This document shows positions 43,021 to 54,680 of a stretch of DNA of 64,000 nucleotides, piece by piece. The position numbers and the translations under genes were made by a program. The DNA comes from Diphasiastrum complanatum (lineage: Eukaryota > Streptophyta > Lycopodiopsida > Lycopodiales > Lycopodiaceae), in NCBI GenBank assembly GCA_029204225.1, contig CM055104.1:42935103-42999102 (forward strand), written 5' to 3'. The notes under the pieces were generated by a model, which saw only the letters and a list, made by a program, of their open reading frames with translations, was not told where the DNA came from and did not search any database. How positions within the stretch are numbered: position 1 is the first letter of the stretch; every line of letters starts with the position of its first letter.

Positions 43021-45200
43021 TTAAAGCTCGATATAACAAACAGATACAGTGATTCTACCATCATTGTGTCTGTTCAAGAATCTATTAAAGATTCTTGTTA
43101 CATGCAATTAATATACATGATTGTATTCGAATACGTTGCTTCAATGTTTGATCCAAAATAATACATTATGATTGCGGGACTTCAAATTTAGTTTTGGTAT
43201 ACGGATCAAAGACTTTGATTACAAAAATTGAACCCTTCGAGGTGAATGTAAAATTCCTTCCAAAAATGTCAATATTAGAATTTCGAACGCATTGTGAAAC
43301 TGTAATTGCTAAAAACTCGATTGTCCATGCATCTACGCTTCTGGCAACTGTTGCAGTTCCAATAATAGAATCGGACCAACTGGATACAACAAAAAAAACT
43401 CTTCTTGTAGCAGATGGATTAGAGCAAGAAGATCAAGGTCAGGTAAACAATTTCATATACGTTTCTTATATATATACATATTGTTGTTCAAACTATTCAA
43501 CACATGTTGCGTCTACCTACTAACAAATGCGTGCAGGCCATATTTTGGGAAAATTCAACCAAATTGTTCCAAAATCTTGTTGCTGCATTTCATAATGAAA
43601 ATCGTCGAATTTATTCTATTAAAAATTTGGGCGTATGGAAAAATTGAAAACCTCTAGTTCTCTGTGTTTGAGAAAACGATATTTCTTCAACTACCAATAG
43701 GCCACTGTCATGATAAACTTGTGTGCGCTTATTAGGGGCAAACAAAACACATCTACATTAACAAAGAGGTACAAACAAATATTGCTGATAATCCATAAAC
43801 CGTGAACTCATGCATGGTTTAAAGAATGTTCGAAATCATGATACTAATTCATATTGGTATATGGCAGCTGCTTGGAAAGCTTTGGATATCTAGAATAAAT
43901 GTTCCTTTTATTGAGCGAGTTTGTGAAGATGTGCTAGTAATTAGTTTTCAATGCGTAATATCAAGCCTTTTTGCTTCCAATGCAAACAATCAACGAATTT
44001 TACATGTATGCCACGTTTATCATGTTCTATTGTTGCTGGTGGCACATTGCATAAAGTTATATTAAAAGGCGACCTCCTTGGATGTGTGCTTGATTTGAAA
44101 AAGCCTTTTGAAAGAGTCATAGATTAGGATTTCCACAAACATGGTTCAGATTATGTTCATAGTTTTGAGTTTGGTTGTACGAAATATGTGTCTTCACATA
44201 CATTGCTAAAAATGTTTGCTTTTCTAAAATAAGTCATGTTCTAAATCTGTGTGCATAAAAGTGTTACTGCATATTGTTGTGTCTGTATGTTGTAACATGT
44301 TTATATATTCAAAAAGTTAACAATGAACTATTTACCTAGTTTATTGAACAATATGCTTGGTTAAAAATTTTAGATTTGAAACTGCCTTTAGTAACAACTA
44401 TCTTAAAACCTGCATCAAAGCTTAGAAAAATGTGTGAGACTCTATATATTTACATGTTATAGGTTTTCTTCCTACCAAATCGTTGTTTTGAAATTGACAA
44501 ACGTTGCCTTGACTAAATTCTTGTGAATGAATCGTATTCAGAAATTAGTATTCGAACATCATGTCAGAATTGCAATGCTTGTAAGCTAATCGTGTTTTCG
44601 GTCTAGGAACATATTATTGTTATTTATTTTGCAAACGCATCACAAATAACATAAACATAGATTTGTTCTTTGTTTGTTACAATAATACGTTCTTTGTGTT
44701 CTAGAATTAGATGTCGGCCATAATGTGGGGTGTGTATAGTTCGAATTGTAGTTCCTCATGCCTATATGCCTTGTGGGGTGCGGGGTGACATATTCGAACT
44801 GTATGTGTTAACCATTGGTACAAATATGCTGCTCGAAGTCGGGCGTAAAGCAGGGGTGATTAGTTGTCGATGTGAGATAGCTGCCGATCGTTTAGCTATA
44901 AGGGATATCAACCAGATTTGATGGGACGTTACTGAGGCAATGTGCTGCTTAATGGTGAAAGCACAAATGGTTTGATGGATGTTCCCCATGGGCTAATTCT
45001 GTGATAGATTTGTGTGGGCGCGACTAGGCAAAGGTCCTACGTCCGGTCTCAAGGGGGATGTGACTTGAGAGGGATCGTTGTGTTAGCTTTGGTTGGTATG
45101 TTCGTTTGTTGTGTTGCTTGGACACGAATGACATGGTTCCTACTTGGCTCTCAGGTGACTTGATCGTGCTGATTTAAGGAGGAGATACTTTTGTATTGAA
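43021..45200. other. Unassigned AT-rich DNA
   Basis: A 109-codon frame at 43194-43523 (MVYGSKTLITKIEPFEV...) and shorter ones have no recognisable domain. I see no RNA gene or repeat family here. Confidence 0.4.
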
Positions 45201-45239
45201 GATGACTTAATAAAGAAGAAAAAAGAGAGCTATGGATCC

Positions 45240-46048
45240 CGACCTACAGAGGGCAGAATTTTCAAAGAAAAGGAAAACAGTCTCGTGGAAGTGCACATCT
45301 TACCAAGATCGATGACCACCTTGATGAATCACGAACATTAACAGACGGAGAAGAGCAATGTCAAGAAAATGGCTCCCACATGCATCGAGATGGCGCCAAA
45401 TCCAAATTGAGAAGAAAGAGCGTATGCACGTCCCAATGTGGCACCTCCTCAAGAAGAGATTGGTGCCCCTTCTAAACCTCCACCAAGAACCCGTACCAGA
45501 GGTGCAACAAGACCTCTTTGAAGAGCAGATGCGTCAATATTTATCAAACGCAATGGCAGCTACTCTTAGTGAGGTAAAGAAGGACAGAGAGAAATACACT
45601 AGCATGAAATGCAGAAGGCTCGAAGAAGACTGCTAAAGTAAAAGGGTCGCCAAGTTTCAAAGGGGAGCCTGACGTTCAAGCTATGGAGGATTGGTTGTTT
45701 TACATAGACCATTACTTCTGCTTGATAAACACTCTTGAAGAAAAGAAAGCAGAGTTGGCGCTAACATATTTTGAGGGCTACACAACAAACTATTATCGAG
45801 TGGCAGGAATGCAGTTCCGGACATGAAATGCGTTACGAGAGGAGTTCATACCTAAAGATTCGCACATGAGATTGAGGGCAGAATTATCAGGACTCAAGCA
45901 GAAAGGTTCACTACGAGAGCACCTGAACAAGTTCATGCAGAGTGTATGGATTATTAAGGATATGTCAGAAGCTGACAAGATTCACTACCTCTTGTCTGTA
46001 ATTCAGACTTGGATGCGACGAGCGATAGACAATTACACAAACAGTTAG
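45240..46048 (+). pseudogene. Ty3/gypsy gag fragment
   Basis: The segment 45649-46046 reads FKGEPDVQAMEDWLFYIDHY, EKKAELALTYFEGY, ALREEFIPKDSHMRLRAELS and GSLREHLNKFMQSVWIIKDM, with one stop (TGA at 45825). This is the capsid region of a gypsy gag. The 90-codon frame before it (45358-45636) is probably the gag N-terminus. Knuckle and protease are absent. Confidence 0.85.
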
Positions 46049-46849
46049 AATGAACAAGTATTGGTTAAGATAAGCTTAGGATTTAAGTTCACTATTAAGA
46101 TATATATTGCTTTTATTAGAAAATGACTCCCAATGTAGAGTTATATTGTATAGATTGTATTAGTTGGCTCGAACAAAAAAGGACCGAATGGAGTCCGAAT
46201 TAAGTGCGGTCTGATTTGATAGTTTAAATAGAAAGCTATAGGAACTTTCAAGAATAAGCGAGATGGTGGTGTGTCAAAATGACAACTTGTCGAACTTGGC
46301 CCCAAACCTAGCTTCAAGCCATATTTGCCATGTTCTAGAGAACAATATGTGTTCTAGCCACACGGTCCAACCGATACTACAATATAGTACAAATAGTAGG
46401 AAGAATGACTTTCGGTCGGATTGAAAATACGAGCTATCGGTTGAATTTACCATCATGAAATCTAATTGCATTGCCCTAGCTTCAAAGCCTCCCACTCACT
46501 GGCCCAAAAATTGTACATGGTGCGGTACACATTTTTGGAATGGTCCGTTTGAGCCAATAGTGTCTGAGACAAAGGACCTATAACAACTTGTCGGGGTCCA
46601 TTCTAAGGTGGCATGATCGAACAACAAGTTGTTGAATGCAGTGCTTCTTGTACATTTCATGTCAAAAAGTGCATGCGACCTAGCAGGCCAACCCGGGATT
46701 TTGCATCACAGACTTCCAGTGGCCATTGGAATGCCACACGCAATCTCAGAGAGTCAATATGAACTTGCTAGAATGATTTTTGTAGAATTCGAGTGGCCAC
46801 CCCACCTTTCCATTCAGAGCCTCAAATGCTTTTGTATCCACACCTAGTG
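46049..46849. other. Unassigned spacer between gypsy fragments
   Basis: No coding motif on either strand. It occupies the place where protease and reverse transcriptase would be and may include foreign DNA. Confidence 0.4.
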
Positions 46850-47890
46850 TTGATCAAGCTTTTCAAAAAATAAAAGTCAGTTTATCAACTATCCCAATTC
46901 TAGGGATTGTGAAATTCCATTTGAATTGATAACTGATGCTTCAGATGCCACAGGTGCCGCACTTATGCAAAAGGAACACGCTACTGCATTCCATAGCCAA
47001 AAATTAACTTCGATGCAACAATGTTATTCTATTTATGATGAGGAGTTCTATTATACATGTTTTTCGTACTTGGGTACAATATTTAAAAGGATCACATACA
47101 GTTGTTAAATTGATCATCGTTTCTTAAAATACATTTTCACACAACCAGTTATGAATCAACATCAAGCTCGTTGGTGTGAATATCTAGCATTCTTTACCCA
47201 TGTTGACATTGAATATATTCTGGATTTGAAGACCGGTGTGGCAGATGGCCTTAGCCGTATGCCACAAGCTATGCATATTACCTCATTTCATGCAGAGGTA
47301 GATGGTCAAATGTATTAGTTTTATACATTTTTGCATGGTCTTTTATTTTTTCATGATAGTATCCGTGTTCACATGATTATCACATACATAATACTCTCAT
47401 TCGTGAACATCATGATGTACCATTTAGTGCTAATCCGAGTATTAATAAGATGTATTGCCTTATCTCATCTACTTACTATTGGCCACAAATGTGACAAGAT
47501 GTTATTAGAGCCATTACCAAATGTTTTAGCTATCAACAAATAAAAACCTTGGGACATTCCTACTAGACATTGGGAAAGTATCAATATGGACTTTATTACC
47601 TCACTACTTCGTTCACATCACCATAATACTCAGATTCTTGTTGTTGTTGACTGTTTTTCTAAAATGGCACATTTTATACCTTGTAAGAAGAAAGCCACAG
47701 CATCTTATGTTGCTAGTCTTTTTTATAACATTTTTTTTGCCTACATGGTTTGCTAAAAACCATTATAACTGATCAAGATCCTAAGTTATCAAGTAACTTT
47801 TGGACTTCTTTATTTCAATGCCTAGCTACTAAATTATTATTTAGTATTGCATATCATCCTGAAACCGATGGTCAAACATCCGATTAGCCA
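46850..47890 (+). pseudogene. Ty3/gypsy RNase H and integrase fragment
   Basis: RNase H is ITDASDATGAALMQKEHATA and HQARWCEYLAFFTHVDIEY ending KTGVADGLSRMPQ. The integrase zinc region is heavily decayed. The core is INMDFITSLL, VVVDCFSKMAHFIPCKKK and, in another frame, LLFSIAYHPETDGQTSD. Multiple stops and frame changes occur. The block around AGCTACTAAATTATTATTTA is duplicated at 47824 and 47919. Confidence 0.9.
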
Positions 47891-48028
47891 TCTGTGTTTG
47901 TATTGCATCCGATTAGGCAGCTACTAAATTATTATTTAGTATTGCATATTATTAACCACTAACATATTTTTGCAACTGAAATGATCTAAGAGATTGTAAG
48001 GCTCAATGGCCAAAACTCACACAAAAAT

Positions 48029-48690
48029 TTGACTTTTAAGTGCAATAAATCAAGGGTATCATGTGACCCATATACAAATCTAGCTTTGAGGTTATCTACT
48101 TGTTTTCTGAAGAACAAATCCGAAGCTTTCAAGTTCTTCAAGCATTTCAAGACATCCGCTGAAAATCAGACCCAGAGAAAGATCAAGGCTCTACGTACTG
48201 ATGGAGGGGGAGAATTCATCTCCACTGAATTCAAGGACTTCTGCAAGGTCAATGGAATACATCAACAATACACAACCAGCTACTCACCTCAGTCCAATGG
48301 CATAGCTGAGAAGAAGAATCGGACACTCATCGAAAGTGCCAAGAGCATGCTGGCCCATGCTCTCTTCCAAAGAAATTCTGGGCAGAAGCTGTTACTACAG
48401 CCGCCTATTTGCAGAATCGATCAAAACCATCACTTAAGCATATTCGAGTGTCTGGATGCATTGCCCATGCTCAAATCCTAGCTGATCTAAGAAAAAAGCT
48501 GGACGAGACTAGAAGAAAGTCAACTTTCATCGGCTATTCCCCAAACCACAAGGCATACAAGCTCTACAATCTGGATACCAAGAAGGCATTCACTAGTAGA
48601 GATGTCATTTTTGTAGAAGACCAGTTCATCGACCACAAGAAAAAAGCTCCATCGCCCTCCTATCCCAAAGCCGACGGAACTCATCATTGA
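48029..48690 (+). pseudogene. Copia integrase fragment
   Basis: It reads FKFFKHFKTSAENQTQRKIK, ALRTDGGGEFISTEFKDFC and YSPQSNGIAEKKNRTLIESA. After a shift SKPSLKHIRVSGCIAHAQIL, TRRKSTFIGYSPNHKAYKLY and FTSRDVIFVEDQF follow. The second catalytic Asp and the Glu are present; the N-terminal half is lost. Confidence 0.9.
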
Positions 48691-48889
48691 TCAGCAACTT
48701 GACTCTGACTCCAACAAAGAAACAGACCCTTGGCAAGTCGAACCACATTAGAGGATCAAAGTTCAAGCTAAAAGATCGAATCGATCCAAATAGTCTCCAT
48801 CCTGATTCATGGATGATCCAATCTGCTACTTTGTGCAAGAACCAAACACAGAGGCAATGTCGACACTTGATGCTGGTATCACTAACTTA

Positions 48890-49040
48890 GAGAAAAAGTG
48901 CAAAGCAAGGAAGTATCATTGGTTTACTGTAGGACAGATCTTATGGCAGCAGATTACTTTACAAAAGCTTTATCAAAGGAGCACCATCTCAGATTTAACG
49001 ACATGCTAAATCTTATTTATACAAAGACGAAAGCTTTTAA
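48890..49040 (+). pseudogene. Copia polyprotein C-terminus
   Basis: Across two frames the code resembles AADYFTKALSKEHHLRFNDM, then LNLIYTKTKAFKI, the RNase H end of a copia polyprotein. It follows the integrase at 48.0-48.7 kb with the whole reverse transcriptase deleted. Confidence 0.65.
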
Positions 49041-49303
49041 AATATCTAGGCGTCACAAAAATTGTACTCATTAGCTTCACACCCATGTACTCACCTTCTG
49101 ATTTTCATCACGATATACACTACTGTTTTTGTTCTATTGAATAGTACTACTCTTTATTCATCTTGATTATTGCTGGTAACTTTTGCACTTCTGATCTACA
49201 ACCGTCCGTTGTTCTACTTCCGCTGCTATTCCACTGATTTCCGACAAATCTTACTCATGATGAAGATGGTTTGGATGTTCAAATTTGAAATGATGATGCT
49301 TTT

Positions 49304-49862
49304 GTGATGTCTTCATGTATGCTTGCTAATGATGGAGATCTAGATCCATGGTGGATTGATAATGGAGCAAGTTCACACATGACTTTTCACAAAGATTACT
49401 TCACTTATTTGTTGGTATATGATGATGACAAGAAGGTGATCTACACGGCCAATGATGGTGAGTGTGCAATCAAAGAAATATTGGCACAATTTCTATTTCA
49501 CTCTCTACAAATGGGAATGTTCATTTGAAGAATGTTTTATTCATACCTTTCATTACCAAGAATTTACTTAGTGTGAGTCAATTGCTAAGTAAAGGTTTCA
49601 AAGTTGAGTTTGATGGAGATGCTTGTATGATTAAAAGGAAGGATATCGTGATTGAAAAAGCTAAAAGGCAAGGGAAGTTGCTCAAACTAGATGGTTGTGT
49701 TATTGCTAACCAAGTTGGATTTGTGGCAAGTGAGCAAATACCTATTCAAAGTACATATCTACCAAGTTCAAGGCCTTTTGTGATGAGCATGGGATCGAGA
49801 GGGAGTATACAACATCAAGGACCCCACAACAAAATGGAGTGGCTAAAAGGAAGAATAGGAAT
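49304..49862 (+). pseudogene. W1 protease and integrase start
   Basis: Protease PWWIDNGASSHMTFHKDYFT has DNGA where DSGA is usual, so the catalytic Asp is kept. After a shift NVLFIPFITKNLLSVSQLLS follows. From about 49765, in another frame, FCDEHGIEREYTTSRTPQQN and GVAKRKNRNV give the end of the integrase core. The region between (pre-integrase and first catalytic Asp) is deleted. Confidence 0.88.
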
Positions 49863-50148
49863 GTAGACCTTGTAGGCTTTACTCACCTCACTATATCCAA
49901 CAAATACCTCTTCTTGAAGATGGATCCTCCTTGGTCCTATCATCAAGAGTAATGTTGACATAGCATGTGCATCCAAGGTTCTTAGAAAGTTGACACTCGG
50001 CCTCCTCTTGAATAATATCTCAAAAGGTGTCATTCCATCCAAAATAGCACTCGGCCACCTATTGCACAAGAAATTGGCACACAACAAAGCTTGATCCCAA
50101 AATGGTTTGTCAAGATTAGCACTTAACCTCATGGCTTTAGCACTAACA
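49863..50148 (-). pseudogene. W1 integrase piece in inverted orientation (inverted segment 3)
   Basis: On the minus strand it reads AKAMRLSANLDKPFWDQALL, MTPFEILFKRRPSVN and EEVFVGYSEVSKAYKVY, exactly the integrase part that should follow KRKNRN (plus, 49860) and precede GRDVIFMRG (plus, 50170). Flipping these roughly 286 bases restores the usual order with loss of a few codons at each joint. Confidence 0.9.
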
Positions 50149-50149
50149 A

Positions 50150-50469
50150 AGTGATTGTTGGTAGAGATGTCATCTTTATGAGGGGAACATTCCAAAAGTG
50201 TCTTCAAGCATGATTGATAGTGATGTCGATGGATCTAACATTCTTGCTGTTGATGTAAAGGATCCTACTTTGCATCGTGATGATGATGGACCTTCATCAA
50301 GTCAAAATCCAAGGAGAACGTCAAGGGAAAGACAAGTACCTTCAAGGCTCACATATGATGAAAAGGGTAAGCAAGTAGTTTCTAGAAATTATGTTGCTTT
50401 CCTAACCTCTTTTGATGAACCTACAAGTGTAGATGAAGCAAGGAAAGGAGTGGATTTGGAAAACAAAGT
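50150..50469 (+). pseudogene. W1 integrase-reverse transcriptase linker
   Basis: IVGRDVIFMRGTFQKCLQA is followed, in another frame, by SSQNPRRTSRERQVPSRLTY and FLTSFDEPTSVDEARK, the usual copia linker that leads into reverse transcriptase. Here the code changes character near 50440. Confidence 0.85.
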
Positions 50470-51243
50470 TTGTTCAATGACTTTGATCGTCAAGTTGATG
50501 ATCAAGAGGTTGATCTCAAAGGGCTTCAACTAGTCAAAAGGGAAGTTGGCAATTTGGAGCTAGTCAAGAGCATCAAAGGAGAGTCAATTGGCAAAGATGT
50601 TGTGGATCTGTTTTTGAAGCTTATTGAAGACTCAAGTAAGGTCAAAGGAGCAGCAGGGAAGTGTTGTTCAAGTTTACTTTACTTGTTCTATCTCATGTTT
50701 GAGCATTTTCATGTGGATGTGTGCAAATTGTCAAGATATGGTAAAACTAGCTACATTGGTGAGCATCATTTTGGTGTTGGATTTGTACTAGCATTCTTGT
50801 ATGGTTTTGCTAATGGAAATGAAACTATTGGAGGTTCATTATATCACTCATCCATGATCAAGTTCTCAAGTGTTGAGCTACTTGGTGCCAAGATTTGGAG
50901 ATTGTCAATTTTTGGTGAATTCATGGTCATTTTCTTCTGTGAAGTAGATCTTGAAGATGGACTAGTAAAACTTGCTTGGTTTATGGAGTCATGTGTTGCT
51001 GCTTTAGTATCATGGATGAACTCACTTACTCATGGATTTCCAAGTCTTGATGGTTTCTTATGGCAAGATGAAGATGGAGGCTTATTCATGGAGTGTCACT
51101 GTGGATACATGGCAACAAAGGACAAAGGAGGAGGAGACATGCAAGCAAATGTTGATCAATCACATTTATTGTTTGGTTGCTGTATTTTTCCAGAGTTCAA
51201 AACTAATAGCATGGAGGAATCATCTCATTTACATTCTATGTGA
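50470..51243 (+). CDS. 257-codon unidentified reading frame replacing W1 reverse transcriptase
   Basis: An open frame of 257 codons (MFNDFDRQVDDQEVDLKGLQ ... MEESSHLHSM) fills the place where reverse transcriptase should be. It contains two hydrophobic stretches, SSLLYLFYLMF and VGFVLAFLYGF. I see no copia, gypsy or host domain. Staying open for 770 bases inside a decayed element is unusual. It may be captured host DNA, recombined filler or a chance open frame. The first codons could still be shifted linker code. Immediately after it, copia code resumes at SEEHWKLGKRVLRY (51265). Confidence 0.45.
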   Translation: MFNDFDRQVDDQEVDLKGLQLVKREVGNLELVKSIKGESIGKDVVDLFLKLIEDSSKVKGAAGKCCSSLLYLFYLMFEHFHVDVCKLSRYGKTSYIGEHHFGVGFVLAFLYGFANGNETIGGSLYHSSMIKFSSVELLGAKIWRLSIFGEFMVIFFCEVDLEDGLVKLAWFMESCVAALVSWMNSLTHGFPSLDGFLWQDEDGGLFMECHCGYMATKDKGGGDMQANVDQSHLLFGCCIFPEFKTNSMEESSHLHSM

Positions 51244-51740
51244 TTCTTCATGTCCTAGTGAGGAGCATTGGAAGCTAGGAAAGCGAGTTTTGAGGTACAT
51301 CATTGGAACTCGAGATTTTGGCATATTTTATGAGAGGGATCATCATCTAATATTTTTGGATTTTCAGATTCGGACTATGCTGGAGATGTAATGGATAGAA
51401 AATCCATTAGTGCTCATTGTATTTTCATAGGTGATGGAACTATATCGTGGATGTCGAAGAAACAAGCCACTATCTCATTGTCATCTTGTGAGGCCGAGTA
51501 CAAAGCTCTTACACATTGCACAAAGGAGGTGGTATGGATTAAGAGGATGATCAAGGATCTTCACTTACTGGATTTTTCAGACAACCCAATCATTTTTTGT
51601 GACAATCAATCAGCCCAAAGGTTGGCAACCAATCCTATCTTTCATGCTAGGAGCAAGCATATTGAGGTGCAATATCATTTTGAGAGGGAACAAGTCATTG
51701 CAAAGGAGGTGGAGCTTCAACATGTGTCCTCAAAGAAATG
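51244..51740 (+). pseudogene. W1 reverse transcriptase end and RNase H
   Basis: SEEHWKLGKRVLRYIIGTRD and then, in the next frame, MDRKSISAHCIFIGDGTISW, KKQATISLSSCEAEYKALTH, FCDNQSAQRLATNPIFHARS and IEVQYHFEREQVIAKEVELQ run up to SSKKC. The code is cut there by the insertion at 51741 and resumes at 53878. Confidence 0.92.
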
Positions 51741-53872
51741 TGTAATGCCCCGAAGGGATAACCTCTAAGATGAGGATATGAGAACACAATAGGAGAGACT
51801 ATGGAGCCAAACCGCCCAACCAAACCTAGATCAAACCTGGATCTAGCCCCCAAGCCATGCCATGTAAAACAAGAAGAGAAGAGAGAAAGTGGGAACCTAA
51901 ATCCAATATGTCGACGAGAGAATCTCTACCTCATTATATAGAGAATAGAGTCCTGTGCATGAAACCATGCAAATCCCATGCATCTAGAATCTACCATAGG
52001 ATTTTAACTGGAAATGAAATTAGTTTTAACTTTTGATCAATTCATAACAATTACCAATTTCAAATAAAATTGGGCTATTTTTTCTTTCCATTGAACAAGA
52101 ATTACTTCGTTAAAGCTGTCTGTAAGTAATGGTAATTTCATAAAATTTGGTGTATTCACACAAAAATTGCGAAATAATTACCTCCAAATACCATGAATTT
52201 ACTTCCATTAATTATTTAAGAAATATCTCAAAAACTTTGGTTTGTTCAATTTTAATAACCAAAATCATCAAAACCACAATAACGAACTAATCGATGTTCC
52301 ACCGATTTGAAAAGGAGAAAACTGGAAAAAAAACACGATTTAACTCCATTTACTGGGAGTACCAATACTCCAGGGTTAAATGGTTTAAATAGCATTGTAC
52401 CAAGGAATCTAATTCCTATATTGGGTATATGCCTAGGGACCATACTATTCTTCACTTTTCTGTCAAAATCGGCTTAAAAAGATTCATTCAAAAAATCGAT
52501 TATTATAGCTTAACCAGAGATCCAATAGTACCAAAGTTCCATAAATCTGGGCTTACGTGTATATGCCGATGTAAGAAACAAAGGCCATGTAACTCCTACA
52601 AGACATTAATACAAGGTTAAAAAAATTTACAACTAAGCACCAAGAAATCAAATTCCTATAACGAGGTGCTAGTAACTTACATTTATTGGGTTGATTTTAA
52701 GGAACTAAAAGGATTCCCCCCTAAACCAACTTAAAGTTACTCCATGTCTAACACCTTGAAATGCCTTGAACATACGGCACATAACAAGCATAGCCGTGCA
52801 ATTCCCAAGGTTGCCAAATTTGAAACCCTTGCATGAGAGTCAAAACCGCCGGTCATTTCCCTTGAAAAAGGCCAAACCAACATGCCTAAAAGTATCTACT
52901 TCCAAGGCCATGCAAAAACTTGACCCCCAAACCCTAATAGGTTGAAGGGAAACCCGAACCCAAATGGCCGCCAACATCTCTTTGGAGAAGATGCTTCCTC
53001 ATCACATCAAAGAGGGAGAGACAAAATAGGATCGGGATTGACCTCTCACACAGCAAGGCATCGCGCAGGAAAAGCTTCACAGCTTTTGCAATCTTCTCAA
53101 CTGCTACAGAGAATCCGAGACTCTGACAGATTGTTGCACCACAGACCGTTGCAAGGAAACGATTGCAGCCAATTGTGCTCCTGCCTCGGCCATCTCTCAG
53201 CCCTTCTAACAAAAAGAATTCAGCTCACGCTCCCAAAAAACGAGATTAGCATGCAAGATGTCAATCTGCTGGGATCTCCATTTCCAGATGCATCTTCTCT
53301 TACAGTTTTCAAAGCAAGAGAGCGCGCTTACACAAACCTATGAAGTACTGATTGCAAGGAAGGATGAGCCACAGATTAACACAAACTAATCATGTCCTGG
53401 CAGCGATTGCAGGACACGGCTGACTGTCCATCGCTCAGAAATCGGGACTTCAAAAGTTCAAAAACTTAATCCCATCCACTCTTTCAATGGCTTCAAAATA
53501 GTGGAGGCAGGCAAACAGGTTGTAAAGACTTCAACCAAGATAATTCTTCCTTTTCCATGCACCTCAAAAGCTTCATTACTGGATCTTCCACCGTGCTCTC
53601 CCCGTATTACAGGTTCATAGAAGCAAAAAAGAGAGAGATCAAGTCTAGCTTTTTTACAAGGATTAACAATTCCTATGAGGTGAAGGAAAGAATAATCTTA
53701 AATACAATCTTTATTCACCGCTTAGAATCAAAGAAATTTTGCCTACAGTTCTTCCAATCTATGTTCCTAAGCATGCAAATTCACTGGGGCGTGACCAACA
53801 ATCTCGAATATCGGAAGGCCGGTCTACCATATTAGGATTATTCCAGGTTTTTAACCGAATATGGCCATGACA
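51741..53872 (-). mobile_element. 2.1-kb solo-LTR-like insertion in W1
   Basis: On the plus strand it begins TGTAATGCCCCG and ends CCATGACA; on the minus strand it reads TGTCATGGCCATATTCGG ... GGGGCATTACA, the style of gypsy LTR ends. Target bases AAATG (51736-51740) and GGATG (53873-53877) resemble a mutated 5-base duplication, and W1 code continues across the joint (SSKKC then VANIFTKAL). No coding motif is seen inside, so a solo LTR or non-autonomous element is likely. Confidence 0.75.
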
Positions 53873-53877
53873 GGATG

Positions 53878-53989
53878 TGTAGCTAATATCTTCACCAAAG
53901 CATTGGGAAAGGACTTGTTCATGAAGCATAGGACTTTACTTGGAGTGTTATTAAAGTCTATACTAAAACTAGTTAAAGAGGGAGTGTGA
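53878..53989 (+). pseudogene. W1 polyprotein tail and polypurine tract
   Basis: CVANIFTKALGKDLFMKHRT, then LLGVLLKSILKLVKEGV and a stop. AAAGAGGGAG at 53975-53984 is the polypurine tract just before the 3' LTR. Confidence 0.9.
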
Positions 53990-54680
53990 AAGATTCAACT
54001 AGTTTGATCATATTTGCTATATAATCATATTTGGCAAATTGAGGCCAACTTTGTTTTTTGACTTAGAGATTGACTTTTCAAAGTTCATTAATCTGAATTT
54101 CATTTGAATAAACACTTTTTGAAAATGCGGGAAAGTTAAAAGGCGAGTTTGAGTAGATTCAAATTTGAATGTTGGGTACTTTGAATCTAGACCCCGAAAT
54201 AGTAGGGTTAGCATTTTGGAAGGAAAACCAAGTGGCCAAATAGGTTTTGGACCTGTTATAAAAGGTGGAAACTCGTGGAGAGACACATCTTCTCTCTTCT
54301 CTATCTCATTTCATGCTTATACATGGTTCTCTTGGGTTCTATCCATTGGTGCACTATACTTGTGATTGCATGCAATTCTATGTGTAGAATGATCTATGTA
54401 TTTGCTATTTTTGGATCCACACGTGTGAAATATAGTAGTTTGCTGATTTTGTACAGACAACAATAGTACTTTATCATTTGATTCATGTTTGATCAAGTTC
54501 TATTAGAGTTTGCATCTCATTTTGTGTGATGTAGATGCTGATTTTTCTACATATGGTGAGATTGGTAGAGTGTCTTCTTTTGTAACCCAAGATCTTCTTT
54601 GTAGATTGGATCATCAATGATCTAGAATCCTTCACAAGAACATGTGTAAGAAAATATTGCAGATACGTCCATATCATGTT
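53985..54680 (+). repeat. 3' LTR of W1 (right end approximate)
   Basis: It starts TGTGAAAGATTCAACTAG and matches the reverse complement of about 60980-61448. It contains CACACGTGTG at about 54418. The right end is not defined because no second copy on this strand is present. Confidence 0.8.

Larger units (their letters stand above)
49304..54680 (+). mobile_element. Scrambled copia element W1
   Basis: Order on the plus strand: protease, integrase start, an inverted integrase piece, integrase-RT linker, a 257-codon unidentified frame in place of reverse transcriptase, RT end and RNase H, a 2.1-kb LTR-like insertion, polyprotein tail, polypurine tract and 3' LTR (from 53985). No 5' LTR or gag was found. 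Closely related sequence (W2) lies inverted at 60.98-62.9 kb. Confidence 0.9.

Noticed and set aside
42612-43064. 150-codon minus-strand frame opposite copia X gag
   Set aside because: The plus strand has clear UBN2-type gag motifs; the minus frame is its shadow.
51741-53872. Possible host genes such as the 133-codon frame at 52942-53343
   Set aside because: The frame has no recognised domain and lies inside an insertion with LTR-type ends; a competing minus-strand frame covers the same bases.
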